A DNA stretch of 31,238 nt from Chondrus crispus (GCF_000350225.1 NW_005179003.1:1-31238), one strand, 5' to 3'. Counted from the stretch's first letter, positions 8,302-20,303 are shown. Notes: generated by a model not told the origin, from the sequence alone. Numbers and translations: made by a program.

Positions 8302-9914
8302 ATGCCACCGTCAATGAGAGCGCAAACTCTCACACAGAAGAAAAGAATCGCGAAAAGAAGAGAGGAGGGTGCTCGCCGCGCCAAGCTTCTTTCGTTAATC
8401 CAAAGAGGTGAAAGCGCACGCAAAGCATCCCGAGACACAGGCGTGTCCCGCACAACAGCCACGCGAATAAAAAAGGCGTACGAAAGCTCAGAGACGGACG
8501 AGCTAAAAAAATTGCTAGATCCAGGAGGCAATCATGGTGGCCGCACGACAGTGTTGTCGGCAGACGAGGAACGCCTTCTAGTCGACAGAACTTTAGTCGA
8601 CAGAACGCTCCATGCCGCGCGGCGTGCAGTTGCTGTTGATAATGCTGTTATGAGCACAGTGCACGCAAAAATAGCTGCGGATCGCTGTGCCAAATATTCG
8701 AACGGGCTTCCGTCCCCGGATGCAATCCGTTCTTTTCGTGCCCGGAATCGATCTCTAGCGTACGGCGCAGATGAGAATGTCACCACTGCCCGTCTGGCGG
8801 CTGAAAACCTGCCCCACATATCCTCTCTGAAGCAGGCACTACAGCAAGTGGAGCGCGATTATCCAGGCATTTTTTCTGAGCCAAGCAGAATTTGGAACTG
8901 GGACGAGACAGCAGTTTTGGGAGAGTATGGAAAGAAGGTGAGGTGCTATGCCTCCGCTGTCACACACAGCGGGGGTGCTAGAAGGAGCATACGAGACTCT
9001 GACAACCATGTCACCGCGCGTATCGCTGTGGCTGCCAGTGGCAACATTGCCCCTCTCTTTATTGTAGCATCAGGGAAGCGCGTCGTGAGCACATGGAAGA
9101 AACCGCTGATCAGGCAGATTTTACTGATTCGCAGGGCGTACCCCACTGGTTGTGCGGAGAGAGCTGGTTTCCACCAGAAACCGCTCTCCACGTCACAAAG
9201 TACGGTTCTGTAGATCGCCAAATTATCGTTAAAATCGCGGAACACATCAACCACCATGCAAGAAAAACAGTGTCTCCAGAAAAGCATATTGTGCTTTTGG
9301 TGGACGGTCACAGCTCCCGGGATGGTGTAGAGTGGATAAACGCATGCGAAAAGATGAATATTATCGTTGTGAGGCTTCCGGCAAACACAACGCATATTCT
9401 CCAACCCTGTGATCAATTCGTCAATGGATCATTCCAGCGCACAGTTAGGGAAACACGAGACCATCTTCTGTCTATGAGCCATTTGTCGTGGGCAAATACT
9501 GCGTACAAGATCAAACTGGCCGTGGCCGGATACCAGTCCATTTCACCGGAGGATGCCAGGGCCTCATTCATAAAATGTGGCTTGTGGCCTATGAACTATC
9601 GTTTTGTCCATTTCGCGACATTTTCAGGGTCCGCAAATGCGTCCACAGGGGAGCATGAGGATGCTCCTTGCAGTGACGAGCGTGTTTTGACGGGTCAAAG
9701 AACAAATGTGGCCGCACGGGTCACCAACATGAGACTACAATCGAAAATTCATGCGTTAACAGACGGTAGGATACCAGCGTCACAAGCGCTTGCAAAGGTA
9801 TCTTGTGTCCTTCGGTCAGATTATCGAGTTCAAAACATTCTGATGAGCGGAATACGAGCTACAAAAATGGCGGTTATGAATCGATCAGGACGCAAAGAAG
9901 GTGGCAAAATGTAA
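8302..9914 (+). pseudogene. pogo-type (Tc1/mariner superfamily) transposase with one frame change
   Basis: Starting at the ATG at 8302, the first part has a basic N-terminus and a helix-turn-helix (ARKASRDTGVSRTTATRIKK), then the first catalytic Asp in WNWDETAV (about 8902) and the APLFIVASGKRV strand. Between about 9095 and 9135 the frame must shift. The second part continues with a GVPHWLC-x-x-WFP segment, the second Asp in LLVDGHSS (9303) and the third in LQPCDQF (9411). The last two Asp have 35 residues between them, fitting DDD-type pogo/Jerky (DDE_1) enzymes, which excise and insert at TA. One frame change makes this copy inactive. It lies between the copia primer site and copia gag, so the element inserted into the copia leader. 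No right terminal repeat was found. Confidence 0.85.
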
Positions 9915-10041
9915 GCGGCGGCAGTGTTGACTTCGAAAGTCTCTCACGCTAACTACAACATTAAATGTGTATCGCATGTGGAAGACGTAAGCTCAAAGGC
10001 TTTCGAATGTCGCAGTCGTGCTTCGTCGAGCAATTTGAATT

Positions 10042-11354
10042 GTGAAAAAGAAACAGGGCGCCTATCAAGTGCGATGGTATTGCGCGAAGCAGAAAATCCA
10101 GCTACTGCTTGCTCTCCGAGATGTCGATCAATACGTTTTTGATGATATACCGGAGAATGCGACCTCAGATGACCGGAGAAAGTGGATTCGTGGTGATGCA
10201 AAAGCAAAGGCAGTCATTGGACTCACGCTTTCCGATGACTACTTGCAACCTGTGCGAGGGTGTGGCAGTGCGAAAGAGACATGGGAAGCAATTCTGAATG
10301 TGTTTGAGCGTCATACTTTGCTCAACAAACTTGCCGCCCGTCGCGACTTTTACACTGTATCCATGCTCCCATCCGAGAAAGTGCTCGTGTTCATCAATCG
10401 TGTGAAGCAACTTGCTGCCAGATTGCAGTCAATGAGTGTTGAGATTGACGATAAAGAAATTGCATTGGCTGTGTTGAATGGCTTGCCTCCACGATTCGAT
10501 CCTTGATTGTTGCTCTTGACGCACTTGGCAATGAACATAAAGTGTTTGGACTCGAGTTTGTGAAGAGTCGTCTGCTGCAAGAAGAACAACGAGAAAGCAT
10601 GAAGACCGCTTCTGCTTCATCACCACATGCACCTGCACTTGTCAATCGTATGCCTATTCGACGCGATATGAAATGTACGGACTGCAATAGACATGGGCAT
10701 ACTGCAGCGCGTTGCTGGGGCAAGGACGTGAATGGGCGCCGACCTGCACCGCCAGATGGGTTTCGGTCACGCAACACTGGCTTAAAGCCAAGTGCATTCG
10801 TTTCTCGAGATGACAATTCCACTGCTTCCTTTGCTGAGAGTGACTTTACTTGCTTGCTTTCGACTTTCACTCCAGAAAAGAGGGCTTCAAACGCAGGGTC
10901 ATGGCTTGTCGATTCCGGTTGCAGCGCTCACATTACGTTTGATCGCTCTTTGTTCGTTACGTATGAACAGATGCAATCTGGATCAGTCGAGATGGGCACG
11001 AAGGCTAGAGCTAATGTCGCTGGTCGCGGCGAGGTAGAATTCATGTTGAATGTGAACGGTAGTCCACATCCTTGCAAGTTGTCAAACGTTTTGCACGTCC
11101 CTAATTTTGGATACTCGCTACTGTCTGTTAGCCAAATGGTCTCAAAGGGTTTGCAAGTGTCATTTGAAAATGAGAAATGCCCCGTTACTGCAGGACCAAC
11201 TGTAGTTGCCACAGCGAGTCAAGTTGGGGATTTGTACATACCTGATGCCATGAATGAGACCTTTTCTGTTCACGTAGTTACCCTGCAGACGGTACATGAA
11301 CGCATGGCCCATGTTAATGTACAAGGAATCGCATCAATGATTCACAATAATGTG
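10042..11354 (+). pseudogene. copia gag and protease (truncated by chromovirus insertion)
   Basis: The first segment (to 10503) is a copia-type gag domain: YQVRWYCAKQKIQLLL, then repeated Leu/aromatic helices and LNGLPPRFDP. A one-base loss near 10503 moves the frame. The second segment has a zinc knuckle CTDCNRHGHTAARC (CX2CX4HX4C, complete), the aspartic protease motif WLVDSGCSAHIT (active Asp in DSG) and the start of the gag-pre-integrase domain with VHERMAHVN. It stops at TAG 11355-11357, which is the start of the chromovirus LTR. The N-terminus is unclear because an in-frame TGA lies just upstream at 10036 and the nested pogo insertion may have removed the start. The coding sequence resumes at 26447. 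Confidence 0.88.
11348..11352. repeat. Chromovirus target-site duplication, left copy
   Basis: TAATG lies directly before LTR 11353 and again at 26442-26446 directly after LTR 25540-26441. This identifies these two LTRs as a pair. Confidence 0.92.
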
Positions 11355-12398
11355 TAGTGCAATACGCACCTGAAAAGGGGGGTGAAAAGAAAGGAAAATT
11401 TTTGGATATGAGAAGTAGTCCGGGTTGGGGGACACACGTGTGAATAATTGCACCGTTTTAATTTTTAATTATTTTATTTTATTTAGTTAATTAGTTGGCA
11501 TTAATTTTGCTGACACTAGATTAGATCTAGGATCTAGCGCCGCGAGCTACTGTAGTGGCTCCGGCGGGGCGATATATACCTTAGCTCTCTGACGACCAAG
11601 TCAGTAAAGGTAACCCGAGTTGCCAGAGTTGAATATCGCCTTGGTCGAAGTCCGTCTTTCCCAAGACGCTCCCTTTTATCACAGATTACGTTATCCTTTC
11701 CGCTCGGGGGTTCCCTTTCCTTTTCCTTTATTTCACCTATCCTTTTCTATTTCTATCTCTATTTATATTCCCTTATCTTGTGTTGGTGCCATCGGCTTTG
11801 GTTGCGACCGGACCGGTGTAGGTGTCTTGGCCATCGGGCGACACGTGGGTGTAGCGCTGCTACTTGTTTACGACCACCGACGGAGGCTGTTGCGACGACG
11901 TTTCCCTCGAAGGTCCTGTTGTGTATACAGGACAGTGTTGGTTCCATCGGATACAGGTTGCGACCGTTCCGGTGTCGGTACTTTGCCATCGGGCAGTACG
12001 GAAGTGTAGCGCTGCTACTTGTTTGCTAATTCCCGTCGGGCTGCGTTGCGACGCCCCCGTCGAAGACCTCATCAAGGGTATAAGGTGTAACAGGCGCTCC
12101 GCGAGCATTGGCTTTACGACCCATCGGGCACGGCTTCCTAATTACCGCCCCGAACTCGCCGAGCGGCTGCCTGTACAAGACTCTACCACCATTCGGGCCG
12201 GGACGGGCCTCTTCCTTTTGCCCCCCCCTATCAGGGACTTGAGCTACTGTGGGCCGCAAACGCACTTAAAGGGAAAGGGAGAATCGGACACTCCGTAGGG
12301 CTGTGCCGTCGGCAACTCTTGTTGGTTGTTGTTTGTTGGTTGTGTTGTCGCTGGACCGTTGGACCCTGGTTCTGGCCTGACAGGCACATTGCATTACA
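11353..12398 (+). repeat. Chromovirus 5' LTR (1046 bp)
   Basis: It starts TGTAGTGCAATACGC and ends CATTGCATTACA. It contains ACACGTGT at 11434, a TATATA box at 11573, and a module with TAGCGCTGCTACTTGTTT present twice (near 11850 and 12007). Sequence agreement with the LTR at 25540 is very high, but that copy lacks one module, which explains most of the length difference. Confidence 0.92.
11573..11578 (+). promoter_or_regulatory. TATA box of the chromovirus 5' LTR
   Basis: TATATA after a GC-rich block (CCGGCGGGGCGA). It is conserved in the other LTRs at about 19468 (TATATAA) and 25760. Confidence 0.6.
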
Positions 12399-12518
12399 TA
12401 AGTGGTCTCCCGACCTAGAATCTGGAAACTACGAAGCCCGACCTAGAATCTGGAACTGAACTCAGAAGTCGGAAATAGGTAAGTTTGTTCGATAGGTCTC
12501 GTTTATTAAGAGCGGACC
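12399..12518 (+). promoter_or_regulatory. Chromovirus leader with candidate primer binding site
   Basis: TGGTCTCCCGACC starts four bases after the LTR (12403). It begins with TGG, as needed to pair with a tRNA CCA end, but I cannot name the tRNA. The block CCCGACCTAGAATCTGGAA occurs twice (about 12409 and 12439). Confidence 0.45.
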
Positions 12519-14728
12519 ATGGCATCAAGCCAACCCAAGGACGTCGGTCCTGGGGTCAGAAGGGCTGGATCAGCTCAAGAGTCGAGGATTCCGCGAGGAC
12601 CTCGTACACGAAGCCAAGGAAATTCGGCTACTGCTCCAGTTGCAGAAGCGTCCCCTTCGGGGACAGCCGTTGAGAAAAATGGCCTGGAGGAGAAGTTCGA
12701 AAAGTTGAGCGAGGAGATTCGTCAGGAGACGAAGAACAAGTTCGACGAACATCTGGGCATTTTTCAGAAGCAACAAGAGTTGCTAAAATCCGAGTTCCAC
12801 GCTGCGCTTGAAGAGCTGACAGCCCGTGTGGTTCTCGTTGAGAATTTAAGTACCGATATGTCCCCGGGCCGAGATCCGGAAGTGCTGGATTCGCTAAAAC
12901 TCGCCGCGAAAGAAGCGCGGCGAGACGCGAATCAGGCCCTGGAAACGCTGGCCAAGACAAGGGATAGCATCGACGACCGGTTCTACCGCGCTTCGCGGCG
13001 ACTCAAGGACCTTGAGCAAGCTGCGGGCAGGGCCGAACCAAGTTTGGACGCGGGATCGCTCTCCGACGGAGAAGAAATCGACAGTCCAACAAAGAAGGAC
13101 AAGTCAGCCCGGACCTGAGATTCCAAGTGGAAGAGCCCCAAGTCGGCCAAAGGCCGAAAGAAGAAGAAAAGTCACTGTAGTGACGACAGCGAAAATTGCG
13201 ACTCAAATTCGGAGTCGAATGTTTCAGAAGAAAATGGTGACGACGGCTCGTCGAACCATTCAAGAAATTCCGACCGAAGATCGACAGACGGAAATGGAAT
13301 TTCGTCAAATAAGAAGAGCTCCAAAAGAGGCGGAGTCACTTCGTCCGCCTCGCGGAGAGACCTTGAAGCGGATCCAGAAGACATCGCGACGCGGCGCGGA
13401 CCACGATGGGAGGAGTTGGAGGAATTAAATCCGACCAACCACCTCTTCAAGAAGTTGCTTTCGTACAGGACGTACCGCCTGCGGAACCCGCAGACACGTT
13501 CGTCGGGCAAGCGGCGGACCGCCGTGCGAAAGATCAGAAGAGACATACCACCAAAGGTGAAGAGAGACAATACGTTCACAGGAGACGATGGCGTATTAGT
13601 TCTAGATTTTTTAGCTAAGATAGTCCAAGAATTCGACACCCAGGAGATGAACGAAGGCCAAGCGATCCGCTTGCTACCGGAGTTCCTCAGCGGAATCGCC
13701 ATGAGACAGTACATTTCGGTGTCACAAACGGCGGGGTCCCACCATGGGAAAATATCCGTCTGGCCGGAGGCCGTACTGTGGCTATTGCGAAACTTCGCCA
13801 CCGATGAGGCCATCCGCCAAGCCGTACTCGCTTTACGGGAAGTACAGCAGCTACCGTCTGAAGACGAGATGGAATTTTATATCCGTCTGACGGACGCGAG
13901 CAACCGATGTGGAAACGTATATTTGATGGAAGGACAAATGACGATGTTTATTGAAGGACTCGATTCGAGTATCAAGCCGATGGTATCTCAATACCGACAA
14001 GACAATCGGGACGTTTCGTTTTTGAGACTAGTTAATTACGCGAAAGCGCATGGCTCGGGGAGCCGCGCCAAGGAGAGGAAGACTAGGAGAGTCACCATCC
14101 AAGCGCCAGCGACACTAAGGACGGGGGGAAGCAGAAGCCTTCGCACCCCACGCGAAAACCCCGCGGCGCGGTCCACTTGGCCGACTCATTTTCTGCGTCC
14201 GGAGGACCTAGTACTGTTGATCAGGAAGAAAATGGATACGCAGGAGCGCTGGTCGCCGAGGGCGATTTTTATGACCCCTCCGAGGGATATGGAGACGAGG
14301 ATCACGGGGCTAGTCGGATGTCTACGCTACAGACGCCCACGTATACGACGGGCTCGTATACAGAGGCTGCGGAACCCGTGTTGGCGTTTCGAGGGCGCGG
14401 ACACACGCCAGCGCCAAGAATTCCCATGGAAGACAAGGGTACGGCCTTCAGAAGACCGGGCTGGACGGGCCGGGCGACGGCCCGAGGACCGCCAAGGTCG
14501 CCGTACCCTCAGAAGAAGCACGGCCTCGTATGCTACCATTGCTACGAGAAGGGGCAGGGAGCGCCTACGTGTTTGCTCTTGTTCCGAGAGATGCACCGAG
14601 TTCTGAAGAACTACGGGAGGCTCTCCCCGATGGAGAGGTTGGGAATTCCGTCGACAAGTTACCTGAAGGTAAAACAATGGTTCGAATCGCAGGCCGCGAG
14701 CGCACCGAGTGCCTCTGCCGAAGGTTGA
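12519..14728 (+). pseudogene. Chromovirus gag with coiled coil, capsid region and altered zinc knuckle
   Basis: The ATG at 12519 sits in ACCATGG, a good start context. Residues 50-190 are rich in heptad-like Leu/Glu/Lys, suggesting a coiled coil. A TGA at 13116-13118 interrupts the frame, which then stays open to 14606; this part has a Ser/Asp/Asn-rich basic linker and the gypsy gag (capsid) region around 13560-14030, with WPEAVLWLLRNFA and ALREVQQLPSEDEMEF. Near a GGGGGG run at about 14125 the coding frame changes, and the C-terminal part is read to 14728. That part contains CYHCYEKGQGAPTC: a CX2CX4HX4C knuckle with Gln in place of the zinc-binding His (14555-14557). Gag would form the particle that packages the element RNA. 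Confidence 0.8.
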
Positions 14729-16034
14729 ACCGGACATCAGGAAGGCCGGCCGCGGGGCCGTCGTCGGACTGGAGAAGAAATCCGCAGCGACAGAAAAACT
14801 AAGGGGGGGAATCTCAAAAAATTCGAAAGGAGAGACATGCGTCGGGCGAACCATGTCCGGGACCCAGTTCCGTTCCCTGCTTTTAGCGAAGGAGGCAGTC
14901 GACGACGAGGAGACAGTTGGAATCATCGATAACCCGAAAGGACCCATTGGGGTCAAGAAGATTCTGCGAAGAGGCCAGGACGATCCGCTGGAGCAAGTCC
15001 GACGCCCCTGGTACAGGGTCAAGCGCGGGGAATATCCCGAGAAAATTTTGGTCCTTGCGAGGAAAAACTACAAAGTCTTCGCGGACATTGGACCGACAGT
15101 CGGATTGATGAGCCGTGTACTGTCCGTGTTGGACACCGGCGCGGAACCTAATCTCATCCCGAGATCCGAGCTTCCCGCGGGAATGGAAACTCATGTGTCC
15201 TTCGGACCGACCCAAGACATCGGCGATGCGAATCACAGGCCACTCCGAACTCTAGGTACACTCAAAATGCCTGTGAGACTTGGACGTTTCGTGGCTTCAG
15301 TCGAATTCATAGTTTGTGAAAAACTCGCCGTCCCCCTAATTCTAGGAGCGGACTATTGCGATAGGTTCGTGCAGGCTATCTACCCACGAAAGAGGACAGT
15401 TGAGTTGGCGGATTTCTCGGAGGTTCCGATCGTACGGCGATTCTTGGCGAGAAGATCGAAGAAGCATTTGGTCCCCGGAGAGGGCGAGACTGATGCAAAA
15501 GGGGAGCGAGTTTCCCCCGGTGTGAAGCTGGCAAGAGCCACGATCATTGAGCCCGGGACGCAACACGTAGTCGAATGCACATCGAAGAGGACGGGCTTGG
15601 TCGTAGTTCAACCCTACGCACCCCTATACGACAAGCACGGACTGGTAAGCACCAACGGTGCAGTTCAGGTTGAGCCTGACAAACCTTTTAGATTGCTTGT
15701 ACCGAATTTTAGGAATTACCCTGTCAGGGTTCAAAAAGGCCAAGTGGTGGCGGAACTACTACCGCACCCGAGGGCCGTATTCAAGAGCAATACCACCATT
15801 GGTGAGGTACTTGGAACTCAAGAAAGGGATGAGGAAAAATTGACTAAATCTACCCCGCCGCCTACGGGCGAGAGAAGATGCGAACCGTCGGATCAAGCGC
15901 GCGAGGACCAGCCAGGAGAACGGGAGGAAGGGCTCTCCGCGACGGCAACTACGAAGCCGGAGCGGCGGATTGAGCCTCCCCCGCCGGACGTGGAGGAGCT
16001 CGACCTGAGCCACGTGCCGGAACGGCTGCGCTAA
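14709..16034 (+). pseudogene. Chromovirus aspartic protease region
   Basis: The frame overlaps the end of gag by 20 bp in a different frame and has no convincing start of its own. The protease core has VLDTGAEPNLIP (catalytic Asp in DTGA, about 15133) and the second hydrophobic motif LILGADYCDRF (about 15337-15370), as in Ty3/gypsy retropepsins. A long C-terminal spacer rich in charged residues leads to TAA at 16032. The RT frame begins in another frame across this stop (from about 16020), so either a programmed frameshift or decay separates PR and RT. Confidence 0.82.
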
Positions 16035-16042
16035 AGATTCCG

Positions 16043-19000
16043 CCGGATGTTGAAAAATATTCCCGCATGTGGGATGGGACCCTTGGTGAGATCAACACCA
16101 CGGTCCACCGGATTGAACTGGCCCCGGATACAAGGCCAATTGCACAAGCTCCCTACCGAGCCGGTCCAAAGGCTCGGGAGGTCGAGGACGCAGAAGTACA
16201 GAAGATGTTAGAAGCAGGAGTCACCGAGCCGGCGCAGTCAGAATGGGCGTCGCCCGTTTTATTAGTGCCCAAGCCGGACGGATCGATGCGCTTTTGCGTA
16301 GAATACCGCCGGTTAAACGCGGTAACGGTGAAGGACACGTACCCTTTGCCGCGCATGGATGAGTGTTTGGACTAGTTGGGAGACACCAAGGTCTTTTCCG
16401 CGTTGGACGCGATTTCAGGGTATTGGCAGACGCCTATCCCTGAGTGCGACCGCGACAAGACCGCATTTTCGTGTCACTCAGGACTTTATCGCTTCTCAAG
16501 AATGCCCTTCGGGCTTACTAAGGCGCCAGCGACGTTTCAGAGAGAAATGTATATCCTGCTCTCTCCGTTCCGTTGGAAGTGCTGCTTGGTGTATCTGGAC
16601 GACATAATAATTTTTAGCAAGTCGTGGGAGGAGCACATCGTGCACGTGGATGAAATACTTTCTGTATTGGAGAAGGCAGGTGTGAAGCTCAAGCTTCGCA
16701 AGTGCGAATTTTTCGTCGAAAAGATCAAGTACCTGGGCCATTTCGTTTGGCCAGGTACATTGGAAGTTGACGCCGCCCGAACCGCCGCACTGGAACAAGT
16801 GAGGTACCCTCAAACGCAGACCCAGCTCAGGAGCTTCTTGGGACTCTGCAATGTCTACCGCAGGTTTGTCCCACATTACGCGAAAATCGCGCATCCGCTC
16901 AATCAACTATTGAAGAAGGGACAACCGGTCCAGTTGGAAGGATTCGACGAACTGTGCGAAAAATCTTTTCACAAGCTCAAAGACGCTATCTTGGCGCCAC
17001 CGGTGTTGGTGCTGCCGAAGAACGACCTACCATACTCGGTAGACACCGATGCAAGCGACTATCAAATCGGCGCTGCTTTATTTCAAACGCATCCGGATGC
17101 GCGACGTAAACCCATCGGGTTCTTTTCAAGAACGTTAGCCGCAGCCGAGAGAAACTATTCTGTATCAGAAAAAGAATGTCTAGCCGTAATTTGGGCCGTA
17201 CAGACTCTAAGAACATATCTATATGGCGAGCACTTCATTGTGCATACCGACCATGCCTCATTGAGGTGGTTGATGAACGTAACCGACCCCAGCCGGAGAT
17301 TAATCCGATGGAGGCTACGCCTCTCGGAATTTGATTTCGAAATCAAGTACAAGAAGGACAAGGCTAACAGTCAAGCTGATGCCCTGTCAAGACTACGGAC
17401 CGCTGGAGAAACCGTCGACGAAATCGACGACGAAATTCCATGCTTTATGGCCGAACCGGCCGAGGGAACAGTGGAGGACGAGGACAATTCTGACGCGTTA
17501 GACGACATCCTCGCTCTTGAGGGGGGGACCGCCCCTGAGCGCCTCAATCAATTCCAAGCTGTCACTCCGGAGGAGCTCATTCGCGAGCAAGCCGTCGACC
17601 CCTTCTGCAACCGCATCAAGGAAGAAATGGACGCCGGAAAGGTGAGAACGTTCAGCATGGAGACCGAGGAACTCGAAGGAACTCTATGCCGTACCGCGGC
17701 GGAGTTTGTACAAGTGGTGATATTACAATCGTTAAGGGACCGCGTCCTAGGGTTAAGCCATTACGCAAAATTGGCAGGACACCCGGGAGGCAGGAAACTT
17801 TACAAGACATTGAGAAGATATTTTTACTGGTCTACGATGACCCTAGACTGCTACGCAGTCGCGAAGAATTGCGCCGCATGTGCGCGGGAAAGGGTGAAGT
17901 TAAGAAGAAACACGAAGGAAATGAAGCTGTTCACGCCCAAAGCTCCGCTGGAGTTTGTTGCCATCGACATCCTCGGCGAGCAAATTACAACTAAACGAGG
18001 AAATCGGTATATTCTCGTGATCAGCGATCGATACTCGAAACTGGTACGAACCGTACCGTTGAAGAAGATATCAGTTGTCCACATCGCACAAACTTTCGTT
18101 CACCATTGGGTATTCGTGTACGGACCACCGGTCAAGCTGCTGTCCGACAATGGAACACTGTTCACGGCCCGGTTCTTTCAGAACGTCTGCCGAGTTCTCG
18201 GCATACGAAATGTGTTCACGACTACGTACCACCCGCAAGCCAACGGCCAAGTTGAAAGGTTTAACCGCACGCTGACTTCCGCGTTGCGAAAATTTGTTGG
18301 AGAACATCCCAAGGACTGGGACCTATTTAGCGACGCAGTGACGTTCGCATACAACACGCAAGTTCATCGAACTACGAAGATCGCACACTTCGAGCTGGTG
18401 TTAGCTCGGGCGCCGAGAAGCATTGCGTTACAAGCGCAGCCAACTTTGGAGAACTTCAGCTCGTCACGAGCATACTACCTGAAATGGCAGTCGTGGTTGG
18501 AAAGCCTGATGAAAGGCGCCGGTAAGAGCTTGCGGAAAGAACAAGCGCGCTACAAGCGAAATTTCGACGCAAGGCTCCGCAAGCCGAAGTATGACATCCC
18601 TTCAGGATCATACTTATTCCTTCCAAAGGAGCAAGGCACGGCCACCGACCCGAAACATAAGTTGGCACAATTGGCTACGGGTCCATATCAAGTGAAGGAG
18701 TCAACTGAGAATACGGTCTTCATTGCCATCGGCGACCAGGAAGAGCGCGTGTCGTGAGATAGAGTCGAATTAGCCCCTAGTCCCATGGACTACACGCCGA
18801 TAGTCGGGCTACGACAAGCGCTACAATTCCTCAATCGAGAAGGGGAACGAGAAGAACCCGCCGCGCAAGCGAAGGATAGGACGGATGACGGACCCTTGAT
18901 AAATCAGGAAGCTGTGGGCATCCCGCCCGATCTACAAGAGATGGGAGGTTCGGAAGAGCAGGAGGAGGATGAGTCGCTGGCTCTTCGGAAGGGGGACGGA

Positions 19001-19234
19001 CAGTTGGACACGCAGGAAGAAGGAACAGGGGGTCAGGAGTACGTGATCGACAAAATAGTCGACCACGCTTATCAAGATGGAAAATTAATTCTCAAGGTAG
19101 AATGGTATGGCTACGCAATTGAGGACGCAACGTGGGAGCCGATTTCTCAGCTACGGCGCAGCGCAGCGGTGACCCATTTCCGGAGGAAGAAACTGCCCCT
19201 CCCGCCGCAAGTCGCACGCGCGAGACTAGGATGA
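16043..19234 (+). pseudogene. Chromovirus pol: RT, RNase H, integrase and chromodomain
   Basis: A single frame is open from before 16043 to 19234 apart from a TAG at 16373-16375 and a TGA at 18755-18757. RT starts at WASPVLLVPKPDGSMRF and has LVYLDD (Asp pair near 16600). RNase H has SVDTDASDYQIGAAL and HTDHASLRWL. Integrase has an HHCC finger (HYAKLAGHP ... CAAC) and the catalytic triad D in FVAIDILG, D in LLSDNGT, E in GQVERFNR, with 59 and 35 residues between. After the TGA the frame continues through a linker with ELAPSPMDY to a chromodomain near 19037-19186 (EYVIDKI, KVEWYGY, ATWEP). This RT-RH-IN-chromodomain order defines chromoviruses. The chromodomain is expected to direct integration to marked chromatin. 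The two stops make the copy inactive. Confidence 0.9.
19037..19186 (+). CDS. Chromodomain at the end of integrase
   Basis: This is a subfeature of the pol frame. Tyr in EYVID, Trp and Tyr in VEWYGY and the ATWEP motif match a canonical chromodomain with all three aromatic cage positions, the type that binds methylated histone H3 lysine. It is intact although the upstream frame is broken. The pol frame ends 16 codons later. Confidence 0.85.
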
Positions 19235-19271
19235 GCTCCATACGGAATGTGAAAATGGAAAGCGAAAAGAA

Positions 19272-20303
19272 GACGCTGTAGTGCAATACCTGTCTCGGGT
19301 AGGGGGGAGGAAGGAAGTGAAAAAGGAAAAAAATTGGATACTGTAGTCCGGGTTTGGGGGACACACGTGTGCGACGAAGCGCACGATTATTTTAATTATT
19401 TAATTTATTTAGTAATTAGATCTAGAATCTAGAGCCGGGAGCTACTGTACTCGCCCCGGCGGGGCTCTATATAACTTAGCCCTTTGACCGAACAAGTCAA
19501 TAAACCAACCCGAGTTGCCGGAGTTGAATGTCGCCTTGGTCGAAGTCCGTCTCTACCAAGACGCTCCCTTTTACCTAAGCCTACGGCATCCTCTATCGCT
19601 CGGGGTTCCCTTTTCTCTTTCCTTTATTTCCCTGTCCTTTTCTATCTCTAATTCTACCTATTTTCCCCCTATCTTGTGTTGGTGCTATCGGCCTCGGTTG
19701 CGACCGAACCGGTGTAGGTGTCTTTGCCGTCGGGCGACACAGTTGACGTAGCGCTGCTACTGTGACCCATGTTCCGACGGAGACCGTTGTAACGACGTCT
19801 CCCTCGAAGGGCTCCGTCGTGTTACGAGCCAGTGTTGGTGCCATCGGCCTCGGTTGCGACCGAACCGGTGTAGGTGTTTCGAGCCATCGGGCGGCACAGT
19901 TGACGTAGCGCTGCTACTTTCATTTCATCCTGTCGGGCTGCGTTGCGACGCCCCCGTCGCAGGCCTTGTCGCGTTACAAGGTGTCGAAGAAGCTCAACGA
20001 GCATTGGCCTTACAACCCAGTGGAACCGGGGGATCTACGTACGCTCCCCCACCCCACACTCGTCGAGCAGTTCTCTTCGCAAGTCTCTACCACACCGATC
20101 CCGGGCCGGGCTATTTCTCTGTGCCCCCCCCCCATCAGGGATCTGAGCTACTACGAGTCGCAAGCTCGTTTAAACGGAGAAGGGAGAGTCGAACACTCCG
20201 TAGCGCTGTGCCATCGGCAGTTCTTCTTTTTGTTGCTGTTGTTGTTTTTGCTGGACCATCGGACCGCGGTCTCTGCCCGACAGGCGCATTGCACTACAGA
20301 CGC
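19272..20303 (+). mobile_element. Solo LTR of a related gypsy subfamily, with own target duplication
   Basis: The LTR is 19277-20298, starting TGTAGTGCAATACC and ending CATTGCACTACA. GACGC lies directly before (19272-19276) and after (20299-20303). It resembles the flanking chromovirus LTRs throughout, including the doubled TAGCGCTGCTAC module and TATA box, but differs at many positions, so it belongs to a sister subfamily. A full element probably inserted here and recombined down to one LTR. It lies 42 bp after the chromodomain stop, where a 3' LTR would normally be, so a composite origin was considered; the exact 5-bp flanks favour a solo LTR. Confidence 0.82.

Noticed and set aside
11353..20298. 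First two gypsy LTRs as one element
   Set aside because: The left flank of 11353 (TAATG) matches the right flank of 26441, not of 20298; the 19277 LTR has its own GACGC pair and differs more from 11353 than 25540 does.
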